A stretch of 64,000 nt of DNA from Modicisalibacter sp049808615 (GTDB taxonomy: Bacteria > Pseudomonadota > Gammaproteobacteria > Pseudomonadales > Halomonadaceae), in contig NZ_JBNCAN010000007.1 of the NCBI RefSeq assembly GCF_049808615.1, positions 103,793-167,792 of the forward strand, read 5' to 3'. Position 1 is the stretch's first letter; every line of letters begins with the position of its first letter. Both the position numbers and the translations under genes were made by a program. Positions 43,415 to 52,282 of the stretch are shown piece after piece. The notes beneath the pieces were generated by a model that saw nothing but the letters and a program-made list of their open reading frames with translations, searched no databases and had not been told where the DNA came from.

Positions 43415-44584
43415 ATGGATTTTGCCCTTAACGAGGACCAACGCGCACTGCAGCAGGCCGCTGCAGACTTCGCTCGAGTCGAGCTCGCCCCTCATGCCGC
43501 CGAATGGGATGCGACCTCTCATTTTCCTGTGGATGTGATCAAGCGAGCCGGTGACGCGGGATTTCTGGCGATCTACATCGATGAAGCCCACGGAGGCTTG
43601 GGCTTGTCGCGGCTCGACGCCTCCCTCATCTTCGAACAATTGGCCCAGGGGTGTATCTCCACCACCGCTTATCTGACCATTCACAACATGGCCAGTTGGA
43701 TGATCGCCAACTGGGGCAGCGAGATCTTGCACGAAGCCTGGCTGCCCGCCCTGATTAGCGGTGAGCGTCTGGCTTCCTATTGCCTGACGGAACCCGGTTC
43801 TGGGTCGGATGCCGCTAACCTGCGCACCAAGGCGGTGCGGGAAGGCGATGAGTATGTGATTTCCGGTAGTAAGATGTTCATCTCCGGCGCCGGAGAAACC
43901 GACATGTTGGTGGTCATGGCCCGCACCGGGGAGCCGGATTCCGGCGCCGGAGGCGTGACGGCCTTTGCGGTACCCGCAGACAGCGCCGGGGTCGAATACG
44001 GCAAGAACGAAGACAAGATGGGCTGGAAGAGCCAGCCGACCCGGCTGGTCAGCTTCGATGGCGTGCGGGTGCCGGCAACTCATCGTCTTGCCGAAGAGGG
44101 CGAGGGGTTCAAGCTGGCCATGAAAGGGCTCGACGGTGGACGGTTGAACATCGCCAGCTGCTCCCTGGGTGCTGCCCAACACGCCTTGTCGCTGTCCCGG
44201 GAATATCTGCATGAGCGTAAGCAGTTCGGCAGTGCGTTGGCGTCGTTCCAGGCCCTGCAATTCAAGTTCGCCGACATGGCCACCGAACTGGTCAGCGCAC
44301 GCCTGATGGTACGTCACGCTGCCTGGCGTCTGGATCATAACGATCCCCAGGCTCCGGCGCATTGCGCCATGGCCAAGCGCCTGGCGACGGATATCGGCTT
44401 CAATGTCTGCAATGAGGCTCTACAGCTGCACGGCGGCTACGGTTATATCAAGGAATATCCGCTGGAACGTCTGGTACGCGATACCCGAGTACATCAGATC
44501 CTCGAAGGCACCAACGAAATCATGCGCTTGATCGTCGCCCGCCGCCTGTTCGCAGAAGGCGCCATCGATGCCTTGCAGCAATGA
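43415..44584 (+). CDS. acyl-CoA dehydrogenase, probably isobutyryl-CoA dehydrogenase
   Basis: A 389-residue FAD enzyme. MDFALNEDQRALQQAAADFAR is a normal N terminus (upstream codons from 43352 are unlikely). AYCLTEPGSGSDAANL-type and ISGSKMFISGAGETDMLVVMAR stretches bind FAD and substrate. QLHGGYGYIKEYPLERLVRDTRVHQILEGTNEIMRLI is the C-terminal signature. The genes that follow are a 3-hydroxyisobutyryl-CoA hydrolase and a 3-hydroxyisobutyrate dehydrogenase, so isobutyryl-CoA from valine is the likely substrate. It starts the rightward valine operon under the palindromic operator. Confidence 0.9.
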   Translation: MDFALNEDQRALQQAAADFARVELAPHAAEWDATSHFPVDVIKRAGDAGFLAIYIDEAHGGLGLSRLDASLIFEQLAQGCISTTAYLTIHNMASWMIANWGSEILHEAWLPALISGERLASYCLTEPGSGSDAANLRTKAVREGDEYVISGSKMFISGAGETDMLVVMARTGEPDSGAGGVTAFAVPADSAGVEYGKNEDKMGWKSQPTRLVSFDGVRVPATHRLAEEGEGFKLAMKGLDGGRLNIASCSLGAAQHALSLSREYLHERKQFGSALASFQALQFKFADMATELVSARLMVRHAAWRLDHNDPQAPAHCAMAKRLATDIGFNVCNEALQLHGGYGYIKEYPLERLVRDTRVHQILEGTNEIMRLIVARRLFAEGAIDALQQ

Positions 44585-44614
44585 ATCCATTATTTTGGCA
44601 GGGAAGCATTTCGC

Positions 44615-45724
44615 ATGTCTGAATCTCTCGTCCTGTTCAATGAACTATCGACTCGAGACGGTGGCGCTATTGCCATCGCTACTCTGAACGCTCCCAAGTC
44701 GCTCAATGCGCTGTCCCTGGAGATGATCGAGCAGCTGAGCGCCAGGCTCGATGCCTGGGCCGAGGATGACCGGATCAAGGTCGTATGGCTCGAAGGCGCC
44801 GGCGACAAGGCGCTATGCGCCGGTGGCGATGTGGTGGCGCTCTATCGCGCCATGACCGAGGCACATCATGTGGATGAGGCGGCTGCCTTCGCCGAGACCT
44901 ATTTCACTGCAGAATATCGACTCGATCACCACATCCACACCTACCCCAAGCCGTTGATCGTATGGGGCAATGGCATCGTCATGGGCGGTGGCCTGGGCTT
45001 GATGGCGGGCGGCGGCCAACGGGTGGCCACCGAATCAACGCGCATCGCCATGCCCGAGATCACCATCGGGCTGTATCCGGATATCGGCGCCAGTTGGTTC
45101 CTCAATCGTATGCCCCCGGGGGTAGGGGCTTATCTGGGTCTGACCGGGGCGCAGCTCAATGCCCGGGATGCGCTTGATCTTGGTCTGGCGGATCGCCTGA
45201 TTCCTCATGCCCGGCGTCAGGAAGTGCTCGATGCCTTGGTGGACGCGGATCTCGGTGCACCGGAAACCGACCTGCGCCGCGTGCTTCGGGATTTCGAAGC
45301 CCGGGATGAAGCACCCCAGGCTCAGGTGATGCCGCGTCTCGACAAGATTCAGTCCCTTGTCGACGCCGCCACGGTCACTGAAGCGGTCACACGTATTCTC
45401 GATGATGATGATGCCGACGAGTGGCTTGCGGCCAACCGCCAGCGTTTGGCCGTGGGTTGCCCGATGAGTGCTCATCTGGTCTGGCGCATGCTGGCGCGTC
45501 ATCGTCATGCCAGCCTGGCGGAGGCTTTCCGTGATGAACTCAACCTGTCCGTGCAGTGTTGTCGCCATGGAGAACTCGCCGAAGGGGTGCGTGCCTTGCT
45601 TGTCGACAAGGACAAGAATCCGCGCTGGTCACATGTCGATGTGGCCAGCGTCCCGGAGCGCGACGTCGAGGATTTCTTGAGTTCGCTGTGGTCGCCGCAA
45701 GCGCATCCGTTGCGCGATCTATAG
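44615..45724 (+). CDS. 3-hydroxyisobutyryl-CoA hydrolase
   Basis: A 369-residue crotonase-superfamily enzyme, longer than ordinary enoyl-CoA hydratases (about 260) and of the HIBCH length. It has LNAPKSLNALSLEMIEQL, the oxyanion-hole AGGDVVALYRAM, GNGIVMGGGLGLMAGGGQRVA, and the hydrolase-specific PEITIGLYPDIGASWFLNRMPPGVGAYLGLTG. The C-terminal ECCRHGELAEGVRALLVDKDK-like ending (here QCCRHGELAEGVRALLVDKDK) is typical. It hydrolyses 3-hydroxyisobutyryl-CoA in valine breakdown, feeding the next gene, mmsB. A separate enoyl-CoA hydratase is expected elsewhere. Confidence 0.92.
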   Translation: MSESLVLFNELSTRDGGAIAIATLNAPKSLNALSLEMIEQLSARLDAWAEDDRIKVVWLEGAGDKALCAGGDVVALYRAMTEAHHVDEAAAFAETYFTAEYRLDHHIHTYPKPLIVWGNGIVMGGGLGLMAGGGQRVATESTRIAMPEITIGLYPDIGASWFLNRMPPGVGAYLGLTGAQLNARDALDLGLADRLIPHARRQEVLDALVDADLGAPETDLRRVLRDFEARDEAPQAQVMPRLDKIQSLVDAATVTEAVTRILDDDDADEWLAANRQRLAVGCPMSAHLVWRMLARHRHASLAEAFRDELNLSVQCCRHGELAEGVRALLVDKDKNPRWSHVDVASVPERDVEDFLSSLWSPQAHPLRDL

Positions 45725-45783
45725 TCCTGCAACGTCAGCCCAGCAACGTTATTGACAACAAGAGTGTTTAAAGGAGACCCGCC

Positions 45784-46683
45784 ATGAAAATCGCCTTCAT
45801 CGGTCTGGGCAACATGGGCACGCCCATGGCCACTAATCTGGTCAACGCAGGCCACCAGGTCGTGGTCTTCGATCTGGTCGAGTCCGCCATCCAGACCCTG
45901 AAAACCGCTGGCGCGCAAAGTGCCTCTTCCGCAGCGGAAGCGGCTCGCGGTGCCGAGGTTATCGTATCGATGCTGCCCGCCGGTGCTCATGTGAAAGGGC
46001 TTTATCTCGGTCAGGAAAATCAACCGGGATTGCTCGATGCGCTTGACGGCAAACCGCTGATCATCGATGCCTCGACCATTGCCCCGGAGGACGCGCGCCT
46101 GGTCGCCGAGACGGCTCGCGAACGCGGTCTGAGTTATCTCGATGCCCCGGTTTCCGGTGGCGTCGGCGGTGCCAAGGCCGGCACCTTGACCTTCATCGTG
46201 GGGGGCGACGAAGCAGGCTTCGAACAGGCCAAACCGGTGCTCGAGGCGATGGGCAAGAATGTCTTTCATGCCGGTGAGAGCGGTGCGGGTCAGGTCGCCA
46301 AGATCTGCAACAACATGCTGTTGAGCATTCTCATGAGCGGCACCGCCGAGGCCCTGGCTCTGGGCGTCAAAAACGGTCTCGATCCGGCGGTATTGTCCGA
46401 AATCATGAAGCAAAGCTCCGGTGGCAACTGGGCGCTCAATGTGTATAACCCCTGGCCGGGGGTCATGGAGAATGCACCGGCCTCCAACGACTATCAGGGC
46501 GGCTTTCTGGTCGACTTGATGACCAAGGATCTGGGCCTGGCCTGGCAGATGGCGCTGGAGTCCAAGGCGGCGGTGCCCATGGGATCCCAGGCGCGCAACC
46601 TGTACGTGCAACATGCCGCCCAGGGGAATGGTCGACTCGATTTCTCCAGCATTCAGCGCTTTTACCGCGCTGGGGAGGAATAA
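45784..46683 (+). CDS. mmsB: 3-hydroxyisobutyrate dehydrogenase
   Basis: NAD-dependent oxidation of 3-hydroxyisobutyrate to methylmalonate semialdehyde. The 299-residue protein has the Rossmann start IAFIGLGNMGTPMATNLVNAGH, the substrate motif DAPVSGGVGGAKAGTLTFIVGG and the catalytic Lys in GQVAKICNNML. It is preceded by GGAGACCCGCC. It forms a run with the acyl-CoA dehydrogenase and hydrolase. The methylmalonate semialdehyde dehydrogenase (mmsA) is not in this window. Tartronate semialdehyde reductase is a similar family, but the context points to valine. Confidence 0.94.
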   Translation: MKIAFIGLGNMGTPMATNLVNAGHQVVVFDLVESAIQTLKTAGAQSASSAAEAARGAEVIVSMLPAGAHVKGLYLGQENQPGLLDALDGKPLIIDASTIAPEDARLVAETARERGLSYLDAPVSGGVGGAKAGTLTFIVGGDEAGFEQAKPVLEAMGKNVFHAGESGAGQVAKICNNMLLSILMSGTAEALALGVKNGLDPAVLSEIMKQSSGGNWALNVYNPWPGVMENAPASNDYQGGFLVDLMTKDLGLAWQMALESKAAVPMGSQARNLYVQHAAQGNGRLDFSSIQRFYRAGEE

Positions 46684-46690
46684 CAGGACG

Positions 46691-47080
46691 ATGAAGCCCC
46701 TGCGCAAGAGTGTTGCCGAGCTGGTCGCCGAAGCGGAAACCGAGATCGAGACCCTGACCGCCGAAGAAGCCCTGGCCCTTCACGATCAGCCCGGCGTGAC
46801 CTTCGTCGATATCCGAGATATACGGGAATTGGACAGGGAGGGTCGGGTGCCCGGCGCGGTACATGCCCCCCGGGGCATGCTCGAGTTCTGGGTCGATCCG
46901 GATTCCCCCTATCATCGCGAGGTGTTTGCCCGAGACGATCGTTTTGTGCTGTTCTGCGCCAAGGGTCAGCGCTCGGCCTTGGCGACTCAGCAGCTGCAGC
47001 GCATGGGGTTCGGGCCGATCTGCCATGTGGGCGGCGGGTTTTCGGCCTGGCGCGGTGCCGACGGGCCCATCGAAAAGTGA
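46691..47080 (+). CDS. single-domain rhodanese-like protein
   Basis: A 129-residue sulfurtransferase-fold protein. A short helical N terminus is followed by VTFVDIRDIRELDREGRVPGAVHAPRGMLEFW and the active-site loop FCAKGQRSALA, with catalytic Cys at about residue 91. GGGFSAWRGADGPIEK ends the domain. It starts seven bases after mmsB with AGGAC upstream, so it is probably in the same transcript, although a link to valine degradation is not evident. Physiological sulfur donor and acceptor are unknown. Confidence 0.88.
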   Translation: MKPLRKSVAELVAEAETEIETLTAEEALALHDQPGVTFVDIRDIRELDREGRVPGAVHAPRGMLEFWVDPDSPYHREVFARDDRFVLFCAKGQRSALATQQLQRMGFGPICHVGGGFSAWRGADGPIEK

Positions 47081-47216
47081 GCGTTGTTCGAAATGCATCT
47101 CGCTCACCGACTTTTTACGTAAAGCTTATATCAGTTGGTTGGGATTTTGGTTTGGGATAAAGCCCCACCGCCGGGCACAATAGCGGCTTTGCCTGATTGC
47201 ATAACAGAGAGCCTGC

Positions 47217-48593
47217 ATGCGTTCTTCCGTTCAGCCCGGTGATTCTTCTTCGGCAGCGTCTGCCAACCCTCTACTGACCGGGCCGATCGCCTCCACCCTG
47301 TTTAAAAAATCGCTACCGGTAGTGGCGGGCTCGATCGCGATGCTGATGTTCAACCTGGTGGATGCCTGGTTCATTGCGCGACTGGGTACCCAGCCCCTGG
47401 CAGCGGTTTCCTTTACCTTTCCGGTTTCCTTTGCCGCCATCAGTCTGGCAATCGGCATGGCCATCGGGACCTCGGCGGTGGTCGCGAGGCGCTTGGGGCG
47501 TGGCGAGGTAGAAACGGTGCGCCGGCGTGCCACGGACGCCTTCCTGATGGCGCTGCTGGTCGGCGTGGTGGTGACATTGGTCGGGCGGGCGAGTGTCGTG
47601 CCACTGTTCACGGCTCTGGGCGCCGACCAGGCCTTGATGCCCTATATTCGTGACTACATGAGCGTCTGGTACCTGGGCGCGGCGTTCGTCATTGCGCCTC
47701 GGGTGCTGAGTAGCGTATTGCGCGCTCAAGGCAATACGGTGGTGCCAGGGTTGATGATGGGCGGCGCAGCGGTACTCAACGCCATACTCGACCCTGTGTT
47801 GATTTTCGGTCTAGGGCCTGTCCCGGCGCTGGGCGTAAGTGGGGCGGCACTGGCCACGGTCATCAGTTGGGCCGCCATGACCCTGGCGTTGTTCGCTCAA
47901 CACGATCTACGCAGGATGATGGATCTGGGCGGGTTCAAGCTCGCCGCGTTGATCGAGTCCTGGGGCGAGCTGGGCAAGATTGCACTGCCGGCGGCGATTA
48001 CCAGTATCTTTACCCCCATCGCCATGGCACTGGTGACGCGCATCGTCGCGGATTACGGTCATGCGGCGGTAGCGGCCTTTGGGGTCGGTACCCGCATCGA
48101 CGCCATCGCCCAGATCGCCGTGCTATCGTTGTCGATGACTCTGTCTCCTTTTGTCAGCCAGAACCATGGCGCCGATCAACCCGATCGAGTCAAACGGGCG
48201 ATTTTAGGCTGTTTCGTTTTCGTGCTGGTCTGGCAGCTTGGGGTATGGATCGTACTGCAGTTGCTGGCGCCCTGGCTGACCAGCAGCTACGCGCAGAGCC
48301 CGGAAGTGGGGGAGGTGCTGCGGCTGTTCTTGTGGTGGGTGCCGTTGGGATTGGGCGCGCAGGGCGTGGTGATCCTGACCAACTCCTCCTTCAATGCGCT
48401 GCATCAGCCCCGGCGCGCCCTGGAGCTTTCCGTGGTGCGGTTGTTCGTGCTCTTCGTGCCCCTGGCCTGGCTCGGAGGTTACTTGCAAGGGCCGCTGGGC
48501 ATCTTCCTCGGCATGATGTCCGCCAATCTGATCATGGCGCTGATCTCCTGGCATCAGATGCGGCGCACACTGCGCCAGCGGCTGAAGGTGTGA
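47217..48593 (+). CDS. MATE-family multidrug/sodium-proton antiporter
   Basis: A 458-residue exporter with 12 predicted helices in two homologous halves. FKKSLPVVAGSIAMLMFNLVDAWFIARLGTQPLAAVSFTFP is the typical first MatE repeat, and KIALPAAITSIFTPIAMALVTRIVADYGHAAVAAFGVGTRI begins the second. It would expel cationic compounds in exchange for sodium or protons. Substrates cannot be told. It converges on ppsR. A 136-base gap separates it from the rhodanese gene, so it probably has its own promoter. Confidence 0.9.
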   Translation: MRSSVQPGDSSSAASANPLLTGPIASTLFKKSLPVVAGSIAMLMFNLVDAWFIARLGTQPLAAVSFTFPVSFAAISLAIGMAIGTSAVVARRLGRGEVETVRRRATDAFLMALLVGVVVTLVGRASVVPLFTALGADQALMPYIRDYMSVWYLGAAFVIAPRVLSSVLRAQGNTVVPGLMMGGAAVLNAILDPVLIFGLGPVPALGVSGAALATVISWAAMTLALFAQHDLRRMMDLGGFKLAALIESWGELGKIALPAAITSIFTPIAMALVTRIVADYGHAAVAAFGVGTRIDAIAQIAVLSLSMTLSPFVSQNHGADQPDRVKRAILGCFVFVLVWQLGVWIVLQLLAPWLTSSYAQSPEVGEVLRLFLWWVPLGLGAQGVVILTNSSFNALHQPRRALELSVVRLFVLFVPLAWLGGYLQGPLGIFLGMMSANLIMALISWHQMRRTLRQRLKV

Positions 48594-48687
48594 AAAACAT
48601 GCCTTCTACAAATCGACAGACTGCATGAAGTTTTCTAGTAACTTGCGATAAAGGCTTGCCGCCGGAAAGCCCGCAGACCAAGCACCT

Positions 48688-49521
48688 TTACCGAGGGCTG
48701 AAACGCCGCTGCAGTCCGGTTTCCGCGATCATGCGGGTCGAGATTTCCTCGATGGAGAAACGGGTCGTGTCGATGAAAGGCACATGATAGCGCCGGTAGA
48801 GCGCCTCCGCCTGTTGCACTTCCTGAAGGCACTGATCGATGGAGCAGTAGCGGCTATTGGGCCGGCGCTCGCTGCGAATCGCCGATAGCCGCCTTGGGTC
48901 GATGGTCAGTCCGAATAGCTTGTGACGATGGGGGGCCAGCGCCTTGGGCATCTTGAGGGTGCCGTCTTCGTCGAGGTCGTCCTCGGTGAGCGGGTAATTG
49001 GCGGCACGGATACCGAACTGTAGCGCCAGATAGAGTGAGGTAGGCGTCTTGCCGCAGCGGGAAACCCCCACCAGAATGATATCCGCCTTGTCATACTGAT
49101 GTACCCGGGCGCCGTCATCGTTGTCCAGGGCAAAATGCACCGAGTCGATGCGATGCATGTAGACCTCATCCTTGCCGATGGCATGAGTGCGGCCCACGGA
49201 GTAGGAAGAGTGGGTATGCAACTCTTCTTCCAGCGGGGCAAGGAAGGTAGTGAAGATATCCACCTTGAAGCCTGGTGCCTGGGAGATGACTTCACGAATC
49301 GACTCATCAACGATGGTGTCGATGATGATCGGCGTCTCTCCGTCCTTCGCTGCGGTGGCTTCGATCACCGTGGCCAGATTATGCGCCTTCTCCGTCGAGT
49401 CGATATAAGGTTTGGTCACCATGATGATCTCGACGTTCTCGAACTGGGCTAACAGGCTACGGCCTAGAGTCTCGGCGGTGATGCCGGTTCCATCGGAAAT
49501 GAAGAAAGCGGTGCGCGGCAT
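48688..49521 (-). CDS. ppsR: PEP synthase regulatory protein (bifunctional kinase/pyrophosphorylase)
   Basis: DUF299 protein that phosphorylates (ADP-dependent) and dephosphorylates a threonine on PEP synthase. The 277-residue protein starts MPRTAFFISDGTGITAETLG after AAGGGAAGACGCC. It has the P-loop GVSRCGKTPTSLYLA (about 151-165), NYPLTEDDLDEDGTLKMP, and the C-terminal RRYHVPFIDTTRFSIEEI. It is divergent from its target ppsA at 309 bases, the standard arrangement in gammaproteobacteria. Confidence 0.95.
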   Translation of the reverse strand: MPRTAFFISDGTGITAETLGRSLLAQFENVEIIMVTKPYIDSTEKAHNLATVIEATAAKDGETPIIIDTIVDESIREVISQAPGFKVDIFTTFLAPLEEELHTHSSYSVGRTHAIGKDEVYMHRIDSVHFALDNDDGARVHQYDKADIILVGVSRCGKTPTSLYLALQFGIRAANYPLTEDDLDEDGTLKMPKALAPHRHKLFGLTIDPRRLSAIRSERRPNSRYCSIDQCLQEVQQAEALYRRYHVPFIDTTRFSIEEISTRMIAETGLQRRFSPR

Positions 49522-49830
49522 GGCGTCTTCCCTTGTATGTCCACTTGGCGGCGATAGGCGATATGCCGCGTATTGTCTCGGTTCGTCTGCATGGCCACAA
49601 TCACTTTCCAAGATCATGGAGGCTTTTGCCCCGAGACTACAATAAGGGTGCAAAAAGCAGCGGTGTTGTAAAAATACTCCAGTGACTTCGCTATTAGACT
49701 AATGGCGAATAAGACTCGTGATTTGCTAGGGTAGCCAACATCCGAAAAAGCATGTCCTGCCTATCGTCGCATTGTATGCCGATAAGATTTTCTCGCAGGG
49801 CACTCGTTGCATCACGATCTAGGGGGTCTC
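49522..49830. other. intergenic region between ppsR and ppsA
   Basis: 309 bases with an AT-richer centre (about 49640-49740). It must hold the divergent ppsR and ppsA promoters. I see no convincing -35/-10 pair, no operator palindrome and no credible small gene. Confidence 0.5.
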
Positions 49831-52203
49831 TTGGAACAATACATCGAATGGTTCGATCGTCTTGGCATGAACGATGTCGAGCGGGTGGGAGGCAAGAATG
49901 CCTCCTTGGGCGAGATGATCTCCAATCTGGCCGACGCCGGAGTCACTGTACCCGGAGGCTTCGCCACCACTGCCTTCGCTTATCGTGAGTTCCTGGCCCA
50001 TGAAGGACTCAATGAGCGCATCAACGATGCTCTGAATCGACTCGATGTGGACGATGTCAACGAGCTGGCACGGGTCGGCGCCGAGATTCGTCAGTGGGTC
50101 ATCGACACACCGCTGCCGCCGGCCTTCGAGAAAGCCCTGCAAGAGAGCTATCACGAGCTCGAATCGCGTCATGAAAACCTCAAGGTGGCAGTGCGCTCCT
50201 CTGCGACCGCAGAGGATCTGCCGGATGCCTCCTTCGCTGGTCAGCAGGAGACCTTCCTCAATATCGAAGGCTTCGATAACGTCAAGCGTGCCGTACATGA
50301 GGTGTTCGCCTCCCTGTTCAACGACCGGGCGATCTCCTATCGCGTGCATCGCGGCTTCGATCACAGCCTAGTAGCGCTCTCCGCCGGTATTCAGAAGATG
50401 GTGCGCTCCGAGACCGGTGCTGCCGGGGTCATGTTCACCCTGGATACCGAGTCCGGCTATCGCGACGCGGTGTTCGTTACCGGCTCCTGGGGGCTGGGTG
50501 AAACGGTGGTTCAGGGAGCGGTCAATCCGGATGAGTTTTATGTACACAAGCCGACTCTGGCTGCCGGACGCCCCGCCGTGCTGCGTCGCACTCTGGGATC
50601 CAAGCTGATCAAGATGACCTATACCGACGATGCAGCGGCGGGTCGTTCCGTGCAGACCATCGATGTGCCGGTGGCGGATCGCGCACGCTTTTGCATCGAC
50701 GATCAGGACGTCATGGCCTTGGCGCGTCAGGCAATGACCATCGAGCAGCACTATGGCCGCCCCATGGATATCGAATGGGCTCGGGATGGTGACGATGGCA
50801 AGCTCTACATCGTTCAGGCTCGTCCCGAGACCGTGGTCTCCAAACAGGAAGGCGGCAAGCTCGAGCGTTTCCAGCTCAATGAGAAAGGGCGCTTGCTGGT
50901 CTCGGGGCGGGCCATCGGTCAGCGCATCGGCCGTGGTGCGGTCAAGGTCATCGAGACCCCGGAGCAGATGGACAAGGTTAATCCCGGCGACATTCTGGTC
51001 ACCGATATGACCGACCCGGACTGGGAGCCGGTGATGAAGCGTGCTTCCGCCATCGTTACCAACCGGGGCGGACGCACCTGCCATGCGGCGATCATTGCCC
51101 GGGAGCTGGGTATTGCCGCGGTAGTGGGGTGTGGTGATGCCACCCAGGTGCTTGCTGATGGTCGCGAGGTGACGGTCTCCTGCGCCGAGGGTGATACGGG
51201 TCATGTCTATGAAGGCTTGCTCGACTTCGACTGCAAGACCTCCAGTGTCGATGCGATGCCGGAAATCCCCTTCAAGATCATGATGAACGTGGGTAACCCG
51301 GATCGCGCCTTCAACTTCGCTTCCCTGCCCAACGCCGGTGTTGGTCTCGCGCGGCTGGAGTTCATCATCAATCGCATGATCGGAGTACATCCCAAGGCCT
51401 TACTGGATTACGCCACCCTGCCTACAGACCTGCAACAGGTCATCGATGCGCGCACCGCCGGTTATGATGACCCGGTGAGCTTCTATGTCGACAAGCTGGT
51501 GGAGGGCATCTCGACCCTGGCGGCGGCGTTCTATCCCAAGCGGGTCATCGTGCGCATGTCGGACTTCAAGTCCAACGAATACGAGAATCTGATCGGCGGC
51601 AAGCTCTACGAGCCCGGTGAAGAGAACCCGATGCTGGGCTTCCGTGGCGCCTCGCGCTATATTTCCGAGTCCTTCCGTCCCTGCTTCGAGCTGGAATGTC
51701 AGGCGATCAAGCGGGTGCGTGACGAGATGGGGCTCGACAATGTCGAGATCATGATTCCCTTCGTACGCACCACGGACGAAGCGCGAGAGGTCGTCGAGCT
51801 GCTCGGTACAGCCGGCCTCAAGCGTGGTGAGCGTGGTTTGAAGATCATCATGATGTGCGAGCTGCCGGCCAATGCGCTGCTGGCGGAGGAATTTCTCGAG
51901 CACTTCGACGGCTTCTCCATCGGCTCCAACGATCTGACCCAGCTGACTCTGGGGCTCGACCGGGACTCCGGCATCGTGGCCCACCTGTTTGACGAGCGTA
52001 ATCCGGCGGTGAAGAAACTGCTGGCGATGGCCATCGCCGCCTGCAAGGAACAGGGCAAGTACGTGGGCATCTGCGGCCAGGGGCCCTCGGATTACCCGGA
52101 GCTGGCCAAGTGGCTGATGGAACAGGGGATCGATTCGGTGTCGTTGAACCCGGATGCGGTGCTCGAGACGTGGTTCATGCTTGCCGGTGAAACCATGGCC
52201 TGA
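49831..52203 (+). CDS. ppsA: phosphoenolpyruvate synthase
   Basis: Makes PEP from pyruvate and ATP for gluconeogenesis, with a phospho-His intermediate. The TTG at 49831 follows AGGGGGTCTC and gives 790 residues, the family length. A TTG eight codons earlier is less likely. The N-terminal ATP-grasp part starts EWFDRLGMNDVERVGGKNASLGEMI. The phospho-His domain has GGRTCHAAIIARELGIAAVVG (around residue 410). The C-terminal barrel has RMSDFKSNEYENLIGG, GSNDLTQLTLGLDRDSG and the Cys of CGQGPSDYPE. It is regulated by the divergent ppsR product. Confidence 0.96.
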   Translation: MEQYIEWFDRLGMNDVERVGGKNASLGEMISNLADAGVTVPGGFATTAFAYREFLAHEGLNERINDALNRLDVDDVNELARVGAEIRQWVIDTPLPPAFEKALQESYHELESRHENLKVAVRSSATAEDLPDASFAGQQETFLNIEGFDNVKRAVHEVFASLFNDRAISYRVHRGFDHSLVALSAGIQKMVRSETGAAGVMFTLDTESGYRDAVFVTGSWGLGETVVQGAVNPDEFYVHKPTLAAGRPAVLRRTLGSKLIKMTYTDDAAAGRSVQTIDVPVADRARFCIDDQDVMALARQAMTIEQHYGRPMDIEWARDGDDGKLYIVQARPETVVSKQEGGKLERFQLNEKGRLLVSGRAIGQRIGRGAVKVIETPEQMDKVNPGDILVTDMTDPDWEPVMKRASAIVTNRGGRTCHAAIIARELGIAAVVGCGDATQVLADGREVTVSCAEGDTGHVYEGLLDFDCKTSSVDAMPEIPFKIMMNVGNPDRAFNFASLPNAGVGLARLEFIINRMIGVHPKALLDYATLPTDLQQVIDARTAGYDDPVSFYVDKLVEGISTLAAAFYPKRVIVRMSDFKSNEYENLIGGKLYEPGEENPMLGFRGASRYISESFRPCFELECQAIKRVRDEMGLDNVEIMIPFVRTTDEAREVVELLGTAGLKRGERGLKIIMMCELPANALLAEEFLEHFDGFSIGSNDLTQLTLGLDRDSGIVAHLFDERNPAVKKLLAMAIAACKEQGKYVGICGQGPSDYPELAKWLMEQGIDSVSLNPDAVLETWFMLAGETMA

Positions 52204-52227
52204 TCGCCTTCACAAGCAAGAAAAGTG

Positions 52228-52263
52228 CGCCCAGTCTATCCTCGAATAGGCTGGGCGTTTTCG
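52228..52263 (+). terminator. terminator after ppsA
   Basis: CGCCCAG..CTAT pairs with ATAG..CTGGGCG, followed by TTTTCGTT. It also sits opposite the convergent GDPD gene. Confidence 0.8.
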
Positions 52264-52282
52264 TTGTCGCTATCAGCCACTA

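Noticed and set aside
50368..51390. A 340-codon open frame on the minus strand opposite ppsA
   Set aside because: It lies wholly inside a well-matched ppsA frame, has no recognisable motif or ribosome site, and is low-complexity His/Gly/Asp-rich, as expected from an antisense shadow of GC-rich coding DNA.
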